In this document: piece after piece, positions 11,102 through 20,751 of the stretch
Layout: every line of letters starts with the position of its first letter
Numbering within the stretch: the first letter of the stretch is position 1
Assembly (NCBI GenBank): GCA_938048455.1
Contig: CALIUY010000003.1
Location: forward strand, 181,077-245,076
Origin: an uncultured Desulfobacterales bacterium
Lineage (GTDB): Bacteria > Desulfobacterota > Desulfobacteria > Desulfobacterales > SpSt-501
Length of the DNA: 64,000 bases
Direction of reading: 5' to 3'
The notes under the pieces: model-generated
The model's input: only the letters and a program-made list of their open reading frames with translations
Told to the model about the DNA's origin: nothing
Database searches by the model: none
Made by a program: the position numbers and the translations under genes

Positions 11102-11287
11102 GAGCAGGATTGGTTCCGCCGACCGCAGCTCAAACGCTTCCCGGGGATTTTCCTTCGCGCGGCGTTTCTTTTCGGAAGCGGCTCTTCCATGCTTATTTTC
11201 GTTCTTGCAGAACTTAATGCCCGCGGCGGATTTACGCCGCCTGAAACCGAAAACCCCTGACCCGAAACCCGGACGAGGATCCCGACC

Positions 11288-13537
11288 ATGAAAGAAGCCC
11301 TGATTGCGCCGGCGGCGCTTTTCCGGCCGCAGCACGACTCCGCCAAGCCGCGGCTGGAGCTCTCCGAGAACGCGCTCACGGTGCTGCGCAAGCGTTATCT
11401 GAAAAAAGACCCCCAGGGAAAGCCGATCGAAACCCCGGAGAAGATGTTCCGGCGGGTCGCCCATCACATCGCGCGCGCCGAGAAAAACTACGGTGCGGAC
11501 GAAAGCCGCCTGGCCGAAATCGAGGAAATTTTCTATGACCTGATGACCTCGTTCCGGTTTCTGCCGAACTCGCCGACGCTCATGAACGCCGGGCGCCGTC
11601 TCGGCCAGCTCGCCGCCTGCTTCGTCTTGCCGGTGGAAGACAGCATGGAGGGCATTTTCGATGCGCTGCGCAACGCGGCGCTGATTCACAAGTCGGGCGG
11701 CGGGACGGGTTTTTCCTTTTCGCGGCTGCGGCCCAAAAACAGCAACGTGGGCTCGACGGGGGGGGTCGCCTCCGGGCCGGTGTCTTTCATGAAAATCTTC
11801 AACACCGCCACCGAGCAGGTGAAACAAGGCGGCACCCGGCGCGGGGCCAACATGGCGATTCTGCGGGTCGATCACCCCGACATCCTCGAGTTCATCCACT
11901 GCAAGGCGAGCGGCCGGGAGTTGAACAATTTCAACATCTCCGTCGCCGTGACCGACGCCTTCATGCGCGCCGCCGCGGCGGGCGAGGACTACGACCTCCT
12001 CGACCCGCGGGACAAGCGCCCCGTCGGCCGGCTGAACGCGGCCGAGGTCTACGCCGCCCTCGTCTCCCAGGCCTGGAAGACGGGCGACCCGGGGATCATC
12101 TTCCTCGACCGCATGAACGCGGCCAACCCCACCCCCGAGCTGGGGGAGATCGAGTCCACCAACCCCTGCGGCGAGCAGCCGCTTCTGCCCCTGGAGGCCT
12201 GCAATCTGGGATCGATCAACCTCGCCCGCTTCGTCCGGCCGGGTGCGGGAATCGACTGGGATCGCCTGCGCGAGACGGTGATCTGGTCGGTGCGCTTCCT
12301 CGACGACACGATCGACATGTCCCGCTACCCCCTGCCCGAGATCACGGCCCGGGTGCAGGGCAACCGCAAGGTGGGCCTGGGGGTCATGGGCTTTGCCGAT
12401 CTGCTCTTCGAGCTCGGGATCCCCTACGACTCCGAAGAAGCGCTGCAGACGGCCGATGCGCTCATGTCTTTCGTTCAAGAAACCGCGCATGCGGCCTCGG
12501 AGGCGCTCGCCGGCGAGCGCGGCGTCTTTCCCAACTGGGAAAAGAGCGTTTACGGCAAACAGGGGCTCAAGCGGCGCAACGCGACCCTGACCACGATCGC
12601 GCCCACCGGCACGCTCAGCATCATCGCCGGCTGCTCGAGCGGGATCGAGCCCCTCTTCGCCCTGAGCTTCGTCCGCAACGTCATGGACAACGAACGGCTG
12701 CTCGAGGTGAACCCGGTTTTCGAGCGCGTGGCGCGCGAGCGCGGCTTCTACCGCGCGGAATTGATGGACCGGATCGCCCGCGAGGGCTCGATCCGGCATC
12801 TGGAGGAAATCCCCGAGGAGGTGCGCCGTGTCTTCGTGACCGCCCACGACATCTCCCCCGAGTGGCACGTGCGCATGCAGGCCGCCTTCCAGAAGCACAC
12901 CGACAACGCGGTCTCCAAGACCGTGAATCTCCCGCGGCAGGCGACGGTGGACGACGTCCGCCGGGTCTACGATCTGGCCTTCGAGCTCGGCTGCAAGGGA
13001 GTGACCATTTACCGCGACGGCAGCAAGGAGAACCAGGTGCTCTCCGTCGGGGGGGCCGCCGGAGCGCCTCCGGCCGGGGTGCTCGAACGGCCCGAAACCC
13101 TCTTCGGCTTCACCACCAAGATCAAAACCGGCTACGGCCACCTCTACGTCACCGTCACCGAGCTCGACGGGCGGCCGTTCGAGGTCTTCGCCACGATCGG
13201 CAAATCGGGGCGCTCGACCACGGCCAAAACCGAGGCGATCGGCAGGCTCGTCTCGCTGGCGTTGCGCTCGGGGGTCACCGTGGACAAGATCGTCGATCAA
13301 CTCAAAGGGATCTGCGGCGAGCATCCGATCTTCCAGAACGGGGGGCTTGTGCTTTCCATCCCCGATGCGATCGCGCGCGTGCTGGAGAAGCGCTATCTCA
13401 CCCGCGAGGGGCAGCCGCGGATCGGCAAAACCGAGCAGAGCCTGGGCGGGGAAAAATGCCCGGAGTGCGGGCAGAAGGTGAGCTTCGAGGAGGGCTGCCT
13501 GATCTGCCGCTTCTGCGGCTACAACAAGTGCAGCTGA
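11288..13537 (+). CDS. nrdJ: Class II (adenosylcobalamin-dependent) ribonucleotide reductase NrdJ
   Basis: Reduces ribonucleotides to deoxyribonucleotides using a B12-derived thiyl radical, independent of oxygen. The 749-residue chain carries the reductase barrel motifs NPCGEQPLLPLEACNLGSINL and RRGANMAIL. The C-terminal tail has paired cysteines (CPECGQKVSFEEGCLICRFCG) that re-reduce the active site or bind a metal. The long form with this cysteine-rich tail is the NrdJ type. It starts at ATG 11288, with GAGGA upstream. It stands as a single transcription unit under a probable NrdR-controlled promoter. It ends 18 bases from the convergent zur gene, with no room for a separate terminator. A B12-dependent enzyme fits an anaerobic or microaerobic lifestyle. 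Confidence 0.95.
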   Translation: MKEALIAPAALFRPQHDSAKPRLELSENALTVLRKRYLKKDPQGKPIETPEKMFRRVAHHIARAEKNYGADESRLAEIEEIFYDLMTSFRFLPNSPTLMNAGRRLGQLAACFVLPVEDSMEGIFDALRNAALIHKSGGGTGFSFSRLRPKNSNVGSTGGVASGPVSFMKIFNTATEQVKQGGTRRGANMAILRVDHPDILEFIHCKASGRELNNFNISVAVTDAFMRAAAAGEDYDLLDPRDKRPVGRLNAAEVYAALVSQAWKTGDPGIIFLDRMNAANPTPELGEIESTNPCGEQPLLPLEACNLGSINLARFVRPGAGIDWDRLRETVIWSVRFLDDTIDMSRYPLPEITARVQGNRKVGLGVMGFADLLFELGIPYDSEEALQTADALMSFVQETAHAASEALAGERGVFPNWEKSVYGKQGLKRRNATLTTIAPTGTLSIIAGCSSGIEPLFALSFVRNVMDNERLLEVNPVFERVARERGFYRAELMDRIAREGSIRHLEEIPEEVRRVFVTAHDISPEWHVRMQAAFQKHTDNAVSKTVNLPRQATVDDVRRVYDLAFELGCKGVTIYRDGSKENQVLSVGGAAGAPPAGVLERPETLFGFTTKIKTGYGHLYVTVTELDGRPFEVFATIGKSGRSTTAKTEAIGRLVSLALRSGVTVDKIVDQLKGICGEHPIFQNGGLVLSIPDAIARVLEKRYLTREGQPRIGKTEQSLGGEKCPECGQKVSFEEGCLICRFCGYNKCS

Positions 13538-13555
13538 GAGGCGCGGGCCGTCGCT

Positions 13556-13990
13556 TCAGCCCCGCTGGAGGCAATTCGCGCAGAGGCCTTCCACCTGGAC
13601 CTCGACCCGGCGGATCTCGCCGGCAAACACCCGGCGTACGCCCGCCAGATCCACCCGCACCCCGCCGGGGGGCAGACACTGCACGCCGCCGCAGCGGGCG
13701 CAGCGGAAGTGCGGGTGCGCCGGATGGTGTTCGTTCGGCGCCAGGCCGAAAAGCCGGCCGCGGCCCCCGAGCGAAAGCGCCTGCAGGATCTTCTTCTCCA
13801 CCAGGCGGTCGAGAATGCGGTAGACCGTGACACGGTCGAGCGCTCGGCTGCGGTTCACCGTGCGGTGAATCTCCGCCGCGCTCAAGGGGGCGGGGTGGCT
13901 GCCGACGACTTCGAGCACGTGCATCCGACCCGGCGTCGCCTCCAGGCCGGCCCGTTCGAGAATTTCCCGGTAGTTGCAGCGCGAGCACAT
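13556..13990 (-). CDS. zur: Fur-family regulator, probably Zur (zinc uptake repressor)
   Basis: A 144-residue Fur-family repressor. The winged-helix part contains SRALDRVTVYRILDRLVEKKIL, the family DNA-recognition helix. It is followed by the metal-site segment HHPAHPHFRCARCGGVQCL and a C-terminal CANC, giving the two CxxC pairs of the structural zinc site. It is the last gene behind znuA-znuC-znuB, which points to Zur rather than Fur or PerR. I chose ATG 13990 because AAGGAGG lies 11 bases upstream; an in-frame ATG at 14017 is possible but has no close ribosome site. As part of the operon whose promoter carries the palindrome, it would repress itself. Confidence 0.85.
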   Translation of the reverse strand: MCSRCNYREILERAGLEATPGRMHVLEVVGSHPAPLSAAEIHRTVNRSRALDRVTVYRILDRLVEKKILQALSLGGRGRLFGLAPNEHHPAHPHFRCARCGGVQCLPPGGVRVDLAGVRRVFAGEIRRVEVQVEGLCANCLQRG

Positions 13991-14022
13991 GGCGGCTTGC
14001 CCCTCCTTGGCCGGCATCCGGC

Positions 14023-14847
14023 TCAACCGGCCTCTTCCCCGCGTCCCGGACGAAGGCGCCGCCACCCGATCGCCGCCGCAAAACCCGCGGCCGCGACGAG
14101 GATGATCGTCGCCCCCGAGGTCAGATCGAGAAGGTAGGAGAGAAAAAGGCCGGTGACGGTGAAGAAGGCGCTCCAGGCCGTCGCCCGCGCCATCATCCCT
14201 TTGAGCGAGCCGCTGAAGGACTCGGCGATGAAGGGCGGAATGGTGAGCAGCGCGATCACGAGAATCAGCCCCACGACCCGGATCACGATCACGACGCTGG
14301 CGGCGATCAGAAGGAGCATGAGGCTGTAAAGGGCCGCCACGGGCACGCGCCGGATGCGCGCGAATTCGGGGTCGTAGGACATGGCCAGGAAGTCGGGGTA
14401 AAACCAGGCGACGATCCCCACGACGAGGGCGGCGACGGCGGCCATCTCCCCGAGCTCGGATGCCGGCACGGCGAGGATGCTCCCGAAGAGGTAGCTCATG
14501 AGATCGCTGCGGTAGCCGGGGGTGAGATCGATCAAAACGATCCCCGCCGCCATCCCGACCGCCCAGATCACCCCGACCACGGCATCGGCGCGGTGCCGTG
14601 CGCGAAGCGTCACCGCGGCCATGGCCGATGCGGCGGCGAGCGCGACGCCGAGGGTCCCGGCAAGAAACGGCCAGCCGAGGAAGATCGCCAGTCCGATCCC
14701 GCCGTAGGCCGCATGCGCGATCCCGCCGGCGAGAAAGACGATCCGGTTCACCACGACGAGTGTTCCGACGACCCCGCAAACCAGGCTCACGAGCAGCCCG
14801 GCGGCGAGCGCGTGGCGCATGAACTCCATCTGCAGGATCTCGGCCAT
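14023..14847 (-). CDS. znuB: ZnuB, zinc ABC transporter permease
   Basis: A 274-residue integral membrane permease of the manganese/zinc/iron ABC-3 family, with repeated hydrophobic helices throughout. The segments AGGIAHAAYGGIGLAIFLGW and LFGSILAVP are typical of ZnuB/MntB-type permeases. Start ATG 14847 follows the znuC stop by one base, with GGGAGGA as ribosome site, so it is coupled to znuC. Zinc specificity is inferred from the neighbouring histidine-rich ZnuA and Zur. Confidence 0.9.
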   Translation of the reverse strand: MAEILQMEFMRHALAAGLLVSLVCGVVGTLVVVNRIVFLAGGIAHAAYGGIGLAIFLGWPFLAGTLGVALAAASAMAAVTLRARHRADAVVGVIWAVGMAAGIVLIDLTPGYRSDLMSYLFGSILAVPASELGEMAAVAALVVGIVAWFYPDFLAMSYDPEFARIRRVPVAALYSLMLLLIAASVVIVIRVVGLILVIALLTIPPFIAESFSGSLKGMMARATAWSAFFTVTGLFLSYLLDLTSGATIILVAAAGFAAAIGWRRLRPGRGEEAG

Positions 14848-14848
14848 C

Positions 14849-15631
14849 TCAATCCTCCCGGTGGACTTCGAAGACGCGGTGGGGGATCCCGTGGGCCACC
14901 AGATCGACCGGGCAGCGGTAGGCGGCCTCGAGCAACTCGGAAGTGAGCTCGCCCCCCTCGTGGTGGTGCAGGCGGCGGTTCACGCAGGCGACCGATTTCA
15001 CCCGCGGGGAAAGCATCATCGTGTCGTGGGTCACGGCGAGGATCGTGACGCGGCGGTTCAGTTCGGCCAGCAGATCGTAAAACTCCGCCCGGCCCCGGGC
15101 GTCGATGCTGGCCATGGCCTCGTCGAGCAGCAGGATCTCGGGCCGGGAGACGAGGGCGCGGGCGATGAAGGCCCGCTGCAGCTGTCCCCCCGAGAGCTGG
15201 CCGATGCGGCGGCGGCGAAGCCCCCAGACGCCCATCTCCTCCATCGCCCGGCGCACGGCGGCCTCGCCGTCCCGGCCGCCGGACCGCGAAAGCCGCCCTC
15301 CGACTCCCAGCCTTCCCATACGCACCACATCGTGCACCGAGATCGGAAAGCTTTTGTTGACATGAACGTTCTGCGGCACGTAGCCCACACGGTGCGCCGC
15401 AAGCCGGGGTGCGGTTCCCAGGACGGTGATCTCTCCGCGTCGCGGGGCGAGCAGCCCTAAGATGAGCTTGAGCAGCGTCGTCTTTCCGCCCCCGTTCGGT
15501 CCCATCAAAACCAGAAAATCCCCTCGGGGGACGCTCAGGTTCACCTCCTCGAGCACGGAATGGCCGTTGTAGGAAAACCAAAGGCCGCGGATGTCGATCG
15601 CCTTCTCGGAAAGGCGGGGTTCCTCGTCCAT
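14849..15631 (-). CDS. znuC: ZnuC, zinc ABC transporter ATP-binding protein
   Basis: A 260-residue ABC ATPase that drives zinc import with ZnuB. Walker A is MGPNGGGKTT, the Q-loop is YVPQN, the signature is LSGGQLQRAFIARAL and Walker B is ILLLDEAMASID, followed by the switch histidine in VTHD. The C-terminal tail HRRLHHHEGGE is histidine-rich. It sits 6 bases after znuA and 1 base before znuB in the znu operon. Confidence 0.92.
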   Translation of the reverse strand: MDEEPRLSEKAIDIRGLWFSYNGHSVLEEVNLSVPRGDFLVLMGPNGGGKTTLLKLILGLLAPRRGEITVLGTAPRLAAHRVGYVPQNVHVNKSFPISVHDVVRMGRLGVGGRLSRSGGRDGEAAVRRAMEEMGVWGLRRRRIGQLSGGQLQRAFIARALVSRPEILLLDEAMASIDARGRAEFYDLLAELNRRVTILAVTHDTMMLSPRVKSVACVNRRLHHHEGGELTSELLEAAYRCPVDLVAHGIPHRVFEVHRED

Positions 15632-15637
15632 GTCACC

Positions 15638-16600
15638 TCAAGGCAGGGCCTCGCGCAGGCGCCCGGCCGTTCGCCGCAGGTTCTCCGCCCAGTCCGCGGC
15701 GAGTGGATCGACGGGGATCACCCGGCCTTCGATGCCCCGCGCCACGGTCTCGGCGCTGCGGGTCGAAAACTGGGGCTGGACGAAAACGGCACGGATGCCT
15801 TCCTTGCGGGCGAAGCGGATCAGCTCCTCGAGTTGGGCGGGCTTGGGTTCCTTGCCCTCGACTTCGATCGCCCGCTGGTCAAGACCGTAATCGCGGGCGA
15901 AATAGCCCCAAGAAGGGTGAAAGACCAGAAAGCGGGATCCCTCCTTGCCGGCGAAGAGCGCGCGCAATTCGGCGTCCAGACGCTCGATCTCCTCGAGAAA
16001 GGCCGCATACCCCGCTTCATAGCGCGGGCGATGATCCGGATCAACCGCGAGCAGTCCGTCGCGGATGTGCGCCGCCTGAATTTTGACGAGCCTCGGGGAA
16101 AGCCAGATGTGCGGATCGAGCCCGTCGGCGTGCGCGTGCGCGTGGCCGGCGGCGGGGTCGTGGGTGTGCGCCTTGCCGCTCTTGCGGCGGCTCTTGCCCC
16201 CCGAGGAAGAGGGTGGGGCCGTCTCGTGGGGGTGACCGGATTCATGACCGTGAGGTGGAAGGGCGATCTTCTCGATCCCCCGGTCGGTGGCGACGATCGG
16301 CATCTTCGGGTTCGCGGCCGCAATTTTTTTCAGCCAGGCCTTTTCGAAATCGATTCCGATCGCGAAGTAGACCGCCGCCCGGGAGAGTTCGGTCATCTGA
16401 CGCGGTCTGGGTTCATAGGAGTGGGGATCCGCGCCGGCGGGCACGAAGACCGAAACCGCGACACGCTCGCCGCCGATGCGCTCGACGAAATACCGCTGGG
16501 GCTCGATGCTGACAACGACCGAAAGCGGGGAAGCCGCGATCGCCGCCGCCTTCCAAAGGAAAACCAAAAGACCCCCCATCGTCAGCCAGCGCGTTTTCAT
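15638..16600 (-). CDS. znuA: ZnuA, periplasmic zinc-binding protein
   Basis: Substrate-binding protein of a cluster A-I (metal) ABC importer, 320 residues. A signal peptide precedes VVSIEPQRYFVERI. The metal ligands sit in GADPHSYEPRPRQM, DPHIWLSP and FHPSWGYFARDYGL. A charged, histidine-rich loop (PHGHESGHPHE and HTHDPAAGHAHAHADG, about residues 120-170) is diagnostic of zinc rather than manganese binding. I start it at ATG 16600 (MKTRW), which has AAGGAG seven bases upstream; the earlier ATG at 16621 lacks a site. It is the first gene of znuACB-zur. Confidence 0.93.
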   Translation of the reverse strand: MKTRWLTMGGLLVFLWKAAAIAASPLSVVVSIEPQRYFVERIGGERVAVSVFVPAGADPHSYEPRPRQMTELSRAAVYFAIGIDFEKAWLKKIAAANPKMPIVATDRGIEKIALPPHGHESGHPHETAPPSSSGGKSRRKSGKAHTHDPAAGHAHAHADGLDPHIWLSPRLVKIQAAHIRDGLLAVDPDHRPRYEAGYAAFLEEIERLDAELRALFAGKEGSRFLVFHPSWGYFARDYGLDQRAIEVEGKEPKPAQLEELIRFARKEGIRAVFVQPQFSTRSAETVARGIEGRVIPVDPLAADWAENLRRTAGRLREALP

Positions 16601-16681
16601 CGGAACGCTCCTTTCTGCCACACGGATGCGGATGGAAAAAATGGGATTGGGTCGATTAAGCCGGAAAGAGCCACAATCCCG

Positions 16682-16717
16682 TAATGCAACTATGTTGCGT
16701 TATGAGAGGCCTGTCAA
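16682..16717 (-). promoter_or_regulatory. znu promoter with probable Zur operator on the -10 box
   Basis: On the minus strand TTGACA (6/6), 17 bases, CATAGT (4/6). The -10 lies exactly in the centre of an inverted repeat, TAATGCAAC-TAT-GTTGCGTTA (16682-16702; 8 of 9 positions symmetric). A Fur-family palindrome on the -10 of a metal uptake operon that encodes its own regulator is the expected arrangement for Zur. Assignment to Zur is inference from context. Confidence 0.65.
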
Positions 16718-16762
16718 GCCTGGACGGCCGGCGGGAAAAGAAGGACGGAGCGGTGCTTCCGG

Positions 16763-18151
16763 TCAGGTCTTGAGGATCTGCATCCCCTCGCGGGTGTCTT
16801 TCACGGTGTAGCCGAGCTTCTGGATTTCGTCGCGCAGCCGATCGGACTCGGGCCAGTTTTTCGCCTCCCGCGCCGCCTTCCGCGCCGCGGCGAGGCGCCG
16901 CACTTCCTCGGGCAGCTCCTCGGGCCGGTGCAGGCGATCGAGGTCAAGGCCCAGCACGCGGTCGAAATCGAGGACCGTCGCCTGTTTGACGGCGGGGGAC
17001 AGATCGCTTTTCAACAGTTCCTGCACCACCGCCATCGCCCGCGGCAGATTGAGGTCGTCGTTCAGCTCCGCGAGGAACCGCTCGCGGAACGCAGGGTCGG
17101 CGGCCGCCTCGGCCGCCGGCGCCCCGAGATCGCGCACCTGATTGCTCAAGTGCTCGAGCCCGGCGCGGGCCGATTCCATCGAGGCGTCGCTGTATTCCAT
17201 CGGCTTGCGGTAATGGGAAAGAAAGCAGGCGAAGCGGAAGGCAAGGGGCGGGATCCCTTTGCGGAGCAAGGCGTTCTCCAGGGTGAGAAAGTTTTCCTCG
17301 CTTTTCGCCATTTTCTTTCCGCCCTGGACCTGGAGAAAGGCCCCGTGCATCCAGAATCGGAAAAAGGGCTTTCCCGTCGCCGCTTCGGATTGCGCGATCT
17401 CGTTGGTATGGTGGATGTCGATGTGGTCGATTCCGCCGCAGTGGATGTCGAGCCGCTCGCCCAAATATTTCAGGCTCATCGCCGAGCATTCGATGTGCCA
17501 CCCCGGAAACCCCGTCCCCCAGGGGGAGTCCCATTCCATCTGCCGCTTCACCCCCGGCGGCGAGAACTTCCAGAGCGCGAAATCGGTCGGGTTGCGCTTC
17601 TCGGGATTTTTCTCCACCCGCGCCCCCTCGCGCAGCGCCTCGAGGTTCTGGCTCGAGAGTTTTCCGTATTCCGGAAAACGCGCCGTGTCGAAGTAAATCC
17701 CGTCGCTCGTGCGGTAGGTGTAGCCCTTCTCCTCGAGGACGCGGATGAGGGCGATCTGCTCGGGGATGTTCTCGGTCGCCCGGCACCAGACGGTCGGCTC
17801 GAGGATGTTCAGTCGCGCCATGTCCTGCCGGAAGGCCTGGGTGTAAAACGCGGCGATCTCCCAGGCGGTTTTGCCCTCGCGGCGCGAGCCGGCCTCGATC
17901 TTGTCCTCGCCGAGGTCGCGATCCCCGGTCAGGTGCCCCACGTCGGTGATGTTCATCACGTGGCGCACGCGAAACCCGTTGTAGAGAAGCACGCGCTTGA
18001 GCACGTCCTCGAAGAGGAATGTGCGCAGGTTGCCGAGGTGCGCGTAATTGTAGACCGTCGGCCCGCAGGTGTAGAGCCCGACCTCGTCCGGGAAGAGGGG
18101 AACGAAGACCTCCTTGCGACGCGAGCGCGTGTTGTAGAGGACAAGGGGCAT
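16763..18151 (-). CDS. cysS: Cysteinyl-tRNA synthetase
   Basis: Class I aminoacyl-tRNA synthetase, 462 residues, that charges tRNA-Cys. The HIGH motif appears as YAHLGN after the zinc-binding [10 protein letters not shown]. Further zinc ligands lie in WHIECSAMS and [11 protein letters not shown]. The KMSKS loop is KMAKS, followed by the DALR and anticodon-binding helical region. The C-terminus is [11 protein letters not shown]. It is a single gene on the minus strand with the phasin-like gene 20 bases upstream. Confidence 0.95.
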   Translation of the reverse strand: MPLVLYNTRSRRKEVFVPLFPDEVGLYTCGPTVYNYAHLGNLRTFLFEDVLKRVLLYNGFRVRHVMNITDVGHLTGDRDLGEDKIEAGSRREGKTAWEIAAFYTQAFRQDMARLNILEPTVWCRATENIPEQIALIRVLEEKGYTYRTSDGIYFDTARFPEYGKLSSQNLEALREGARVEKNPEKRNPTDFALWKFSPPGVKRQMEWDSPWGTGFPGWHIECSAMSLKYLGERLDIHCGGIDHIDIHHTNEIAQSEAATGKPFFRFWMHGAFLQVQGGKKMAKSEENFLTLENALLRKGIPPLAFRFACFLSHYRKPMEYSDASMESARAGLEHLSNQVRDLGAPAAEAAADPAFRERFLAELNDDLNLPRAMAVVQELLKSDLSPAVKQATVLDFDRVLGLDLDRLHRPEELPEEVRRLAAARKAAREAKNWPESDRLRDEIQKLGYTVKDTREGMQILKT

Positions 18152-18171
18152 GCCGGGGGCGAAGGACGTTT

Positions 18172-18537
18172 TCAGGGAACGCTCTTCTTCCGCGTGCGGG
18201 GGCGGGCCGCGGAGGGCTTCCGGGAAGGGGAGGCCGGCCGGGCCGCCGGCGGCTGCTTTTTCAGCTGCTGGATCTCGCGCTTCAGGCTTTTCAGATCCTC
18301 GCGGGTGGCGACGTCGGCCTTGCGGAGCACCTCCTTCACCAGCTGGTTTACGCGGGACTCGAAGCCCTTTTGCGCCTTCTCGTAGGTCTCGCGCAGGCTC
18401 TTCAAAAACTGGCCGGCCTCCTGTTCCGAGAGCCGGGATTTGCGGGCGATCTCACGGCCGGCGGCCTCGACCTCGCGCCAGGTCTGAAGCGCAAGGCCCA
18501 GGCCCGTGTTCAGGGCCTTCTTGAGCGATTCGATCAT
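18172..18537 (-). CDS. Phasin-like / PHA-granule-associated helical protein
   Basis: A 121-residue, highly charged helical protein. The N-terminal half ([34 protein letters not shown]) and middle ([36 protein letters not shown]) fit the short phasin-family / PhaF-like coiled-coil proteins. The tail is a lysine-, alanine-, proline- and serine-rich basic extension that could bind nucleic acid. I start it at ATG 18537 (MIESLK), with AAAGGAA upstream; the ORF-track start adds an implausible basic extension. It lies between acyl-CoA dehydrogenase and cysS. No PHA synthase is in the window, so granule association is only a family-based suggestion. Confidence 0.6.
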   Translation of the reverse strand: MIESLKKALNTGLGLALQTWREVEAAGREIARKSRLSEQEAGQFLKSLRETYEKAQKGFESRVNQLVKEVLRKADVATREDLKSLKREIQQLKKQPPAARPASPSRKPSAARPRTRKKSVP

Positions 18538-18565
18538 CGGGCAGGTTCCTTTCCCCCGAGGAGGG

Positions 18566-19720
18566 CTACTTGAGTTTGCCGAGTACGGCGCTGGCGATCG
18601 TGTTTTTCTGGATTTCCTTGGTCCCCTCGTAGATCTCGGTGATCTTCGCGTCACGGTAGAAGCGCTCGACCTCGTACTCGGTCATGTAGCCGTAGCCGCC
18701 CAAGAGCTGAATCGCCTCGTCGGCGACCTCGACGGCCGTCCGCGCCGCGTACATCTTGGCCATCGAGGTGAGCTTGGGGTCGATGCGGCCCTGATCGAAG
18801 TTCCAGGCGGCCTTGTAGGTCATCAGCCGTGCGAGCTCGATCTTCGTCGCCATGTCGGCGAGTTTGTGCTGCGTCACCTGGAAATCGGCGATCCGCCGAC
18901 CGAACTGCTGGCGCTCCTTCACGTAGGCGAGCGCGCGGTCGAAGGCGCCCTGCGCGATGCCCAAGGCCTGAGCGGCGACGAGGATGCGGCTTTCGTCGAA
19001 GAACTCGAGCACCTGGTAGAAGCCGCGGCCCTCCTTGCCGATCAGATTCGTCGCCGGCACGCGCACGTCGCGGAAGCTCAACTCCGCCGTCGCCATCATG
19101 TGGATGCCCATCTTGGCGCCGACATCGGCGGTCGTGAGCCCGGGGCGGTCGGCCTCGACGAGAATCATGCTGATCCCGCGGTAGGAAGGCGTGATGCCGA
19201 CCTCGGTCTGGCAGAGGGTGCAGTAGAAACCGGCCAGGCCGCCGTTGGTGATGAAGGTCTTGGTGCCGTTGATGATCCACTCCTCGCCGTGGCGCACGGC
19301 GGTCGTATCCAGGGACGTGATGTCGGAGCCGTGGCCGGGCTCGGTGAAGGCCCCCCCGGAGAGCATGCGCCCCTCGGCCACGGGAGGGAGGAAGCGTTTT
19401 TTCTGCTCTTCCGAGCCGAAGCGCAGGAGGCACTCGGAGGCGAAAGACGCCAGCACGACCGCGCTGCCGATCCCCGAGTCGCGGGCGCAGAATTCCTCGG
19501 CGATCAGGATGTTCTCGATCACCCCGAGCCCCTGCCCGCCGTACTGCTCGGGAAAGTGGACTCCGACGAAGCCGAGCTCGGCCGCCTTGCGAAAAATCGC
19601 GCGCGGGAACTCGTGCTTGCGCTCGAGCTCGAGGGCGAGCTCCTTGTCGAACTCCCCGCGGGCGAACTCCCGCGCCGCTTTCTGGATTTCCTTCTGGGAT
19701 TTGGTCAGCTCGAAATCCAT
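18566..19720 (-). CDS. Acyl-CoA dehydrogenase
   Basis: FAD-dependent acyl-CoA dehydrogenase, 384 residues, the usual length. The flavin/substrate motifs GGAFTEPGHGSDITSL and WIINGTKTFITNG are present. The C-terminal catalytic base region AKITEIYEGTKEIQKNTIA carries the glutamate of the short/medium-chain type. QLLGGYGYMTEYEVER is the second family signature. The exact acyl substrate cannot be read from sequence. It stands divergent from the CooC-like gene and upstream of the phasin-like gene. The 216-base divergent gap to cooC contains only weak promoter-like sequences (for example TTGACT-N17-TAAAGC at 19849-19877). Confidence 0.9.
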   Translation of the reverse strand: MDFELTKSQKEIQKAAREFARGEFDKELALELERKHEFPRAIFRKAAELGFVGVHFPEQYGGQGLGVIENILIAEEFCARDSGIGSAVVLASFASECLLRFGSEEQKKRFLPPVAEGRMLSGGAFTEPGHGSDITSLDTTAVRHGEEWIINGTKTFITNGGLAGFYCTLCQTEVGITPSYRGISMILVEADRPGLTTADVGAKMGIHMMATAELSFRDVRVPATNLIGKEGRGFYQVLEFFDESRILVAAQALGIAQGAFDRALAYVKERQQFGRRIADFQVTQHKLADMATKIELARLMTYKAAWNFDQGRIDPKLTSMAKMYAARTAVEVADEAIQLLGGYGYMTEYEVERFYRDAKITEIYEGTKEIQKNTIASAVLGKLK

Positions 19721-19936
19721 GCGCTTCCTCCCGTGCGGGGCGACGTTGTGCGCCGCCTCGCGGCTCCGGCGGCGGCCTTCCTGTCCGCGAAGCGCTTACC
19801 ACAGGCCCGAAGGCATTGCAAGGCGCCAGAAGCGACCGGGATTGCGCCTTGACTGGGGGCGGGTTCTGCCCTAAAGCGGAAACAAGTCCGCCATCTGCGG
19901 GCCGCAACGAAATTCCAGCGCTCAGGAACTGCTCCG

Positions 19937-20689
19937 ATGGCCTTCCACATCGCCATGGCCGGCAAGGGCGGAACCGGCAAGACGACCCTCGCCGGCCTGC
20001 TCATCCGCTATCTGATCTCCCACGGCCGCAAGCCGGTGCTCGCCGTCGACGCCGACAGCAACGCCAACCTGAACGAGGTCCTGGGCGTTCCCCTCGCGGA
20101 AACCGTGGGGGAGGCGCGCGAAGACATGAAACGCGGTCAGGTCCCCAGCGGCATGACCAAGGACCTCTTCCTCGAGATGAAGCTCGGCCAGGCCGTCGTC
20201 GAGGCCGGGGACTTCGACCTGATCGCCATGGGGCGGCCGGAAGGCCCCGGCTGCTACTGCGCGGCCAACTCGATTTTGGTCACCTGCCTCGAAAAGCTGG
20301 TCGCCAATTACCCTTGGGTGGTCATGGACAACGAGGCCGGCATGGAGCACATCAGCCGACTGACCACCAAGAACGTCGATGTCCTGATCATCGTCTCGGA
20401 TGCCTCGCGGCGCGGCCTCGAGGCGGCGTTGCGCATCGAGCGGCTGGCGCGCGAGCTGAACGTCGGCGTGGGGGCAAGCCACCTGATCGTCAACCGGGCC
20501 TCGGAGGAGTCCCCCGCGCCGGAGGCGCTGCGGCCGCTCCTCGAGGCGGGTCTCCGTTTCGCCGGGACCGTCCCCGAGGACCGCCGCGTCTACGAATTCG
20601 ACGCCGCCGGACGGCCGATCATCGAGCTCCCCGAAGATTCCGACTGCCTGCGGGCGGCGTATGCGATCTTCGCGCGCATCCTGCCCTGA
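19937..20689 (+). CDS. cooC: CooC-family nickel-insertion ATPase (CODH/ACS maturation)
   Basis: MinD-like deviant Walker ATPase, 250 residues, of the CooC/AcsF group that matures nickel enzymes such as carbon monoxide dehydrogenase. Walker A is GKGGTGKTT. The paired-cysteine motif GPGCYCAANS is the dimer-interface CxC that binds nickel or zinc in CooC. MDNEAGMEHISRLTT is the Walker B/switch region. It begins a plus-strand gene series that also encodes a corrinoid-activation protein. This implies a Wood-Ljungdahl-type pathway elsewhere in the genome; no CODH gene is in the window. Confidence 0.88.
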   Translation: MAFHIAMAGKGGTGKTTLAGLLIRYLISHGRKPVLAVDADSNANLNEVLGVPLAETVGEAREDMKRGQVPSGMTKDLFLEMKLGQAVVEAGDFDLIAMGRPEGPGCYCAANSILVTCLEKLVANYPWVVMDNEAGMEHISRLTTKNVDVLIIVSDASRRGLEAALRIERLARELNVGVGASHLIVNRASEESPAPEALRPLLEAGLRFAGTVPEDRRVYEFDAAGRPIIELPEDSDCLRAAYAIFARILP

Positions 20690-20751
20690 ACCCGAGGCCG
20701 GCACCGTGGTTTCCGGAGCCGGGGACGTCTTTTCCCGCACGAGGAAGACCG

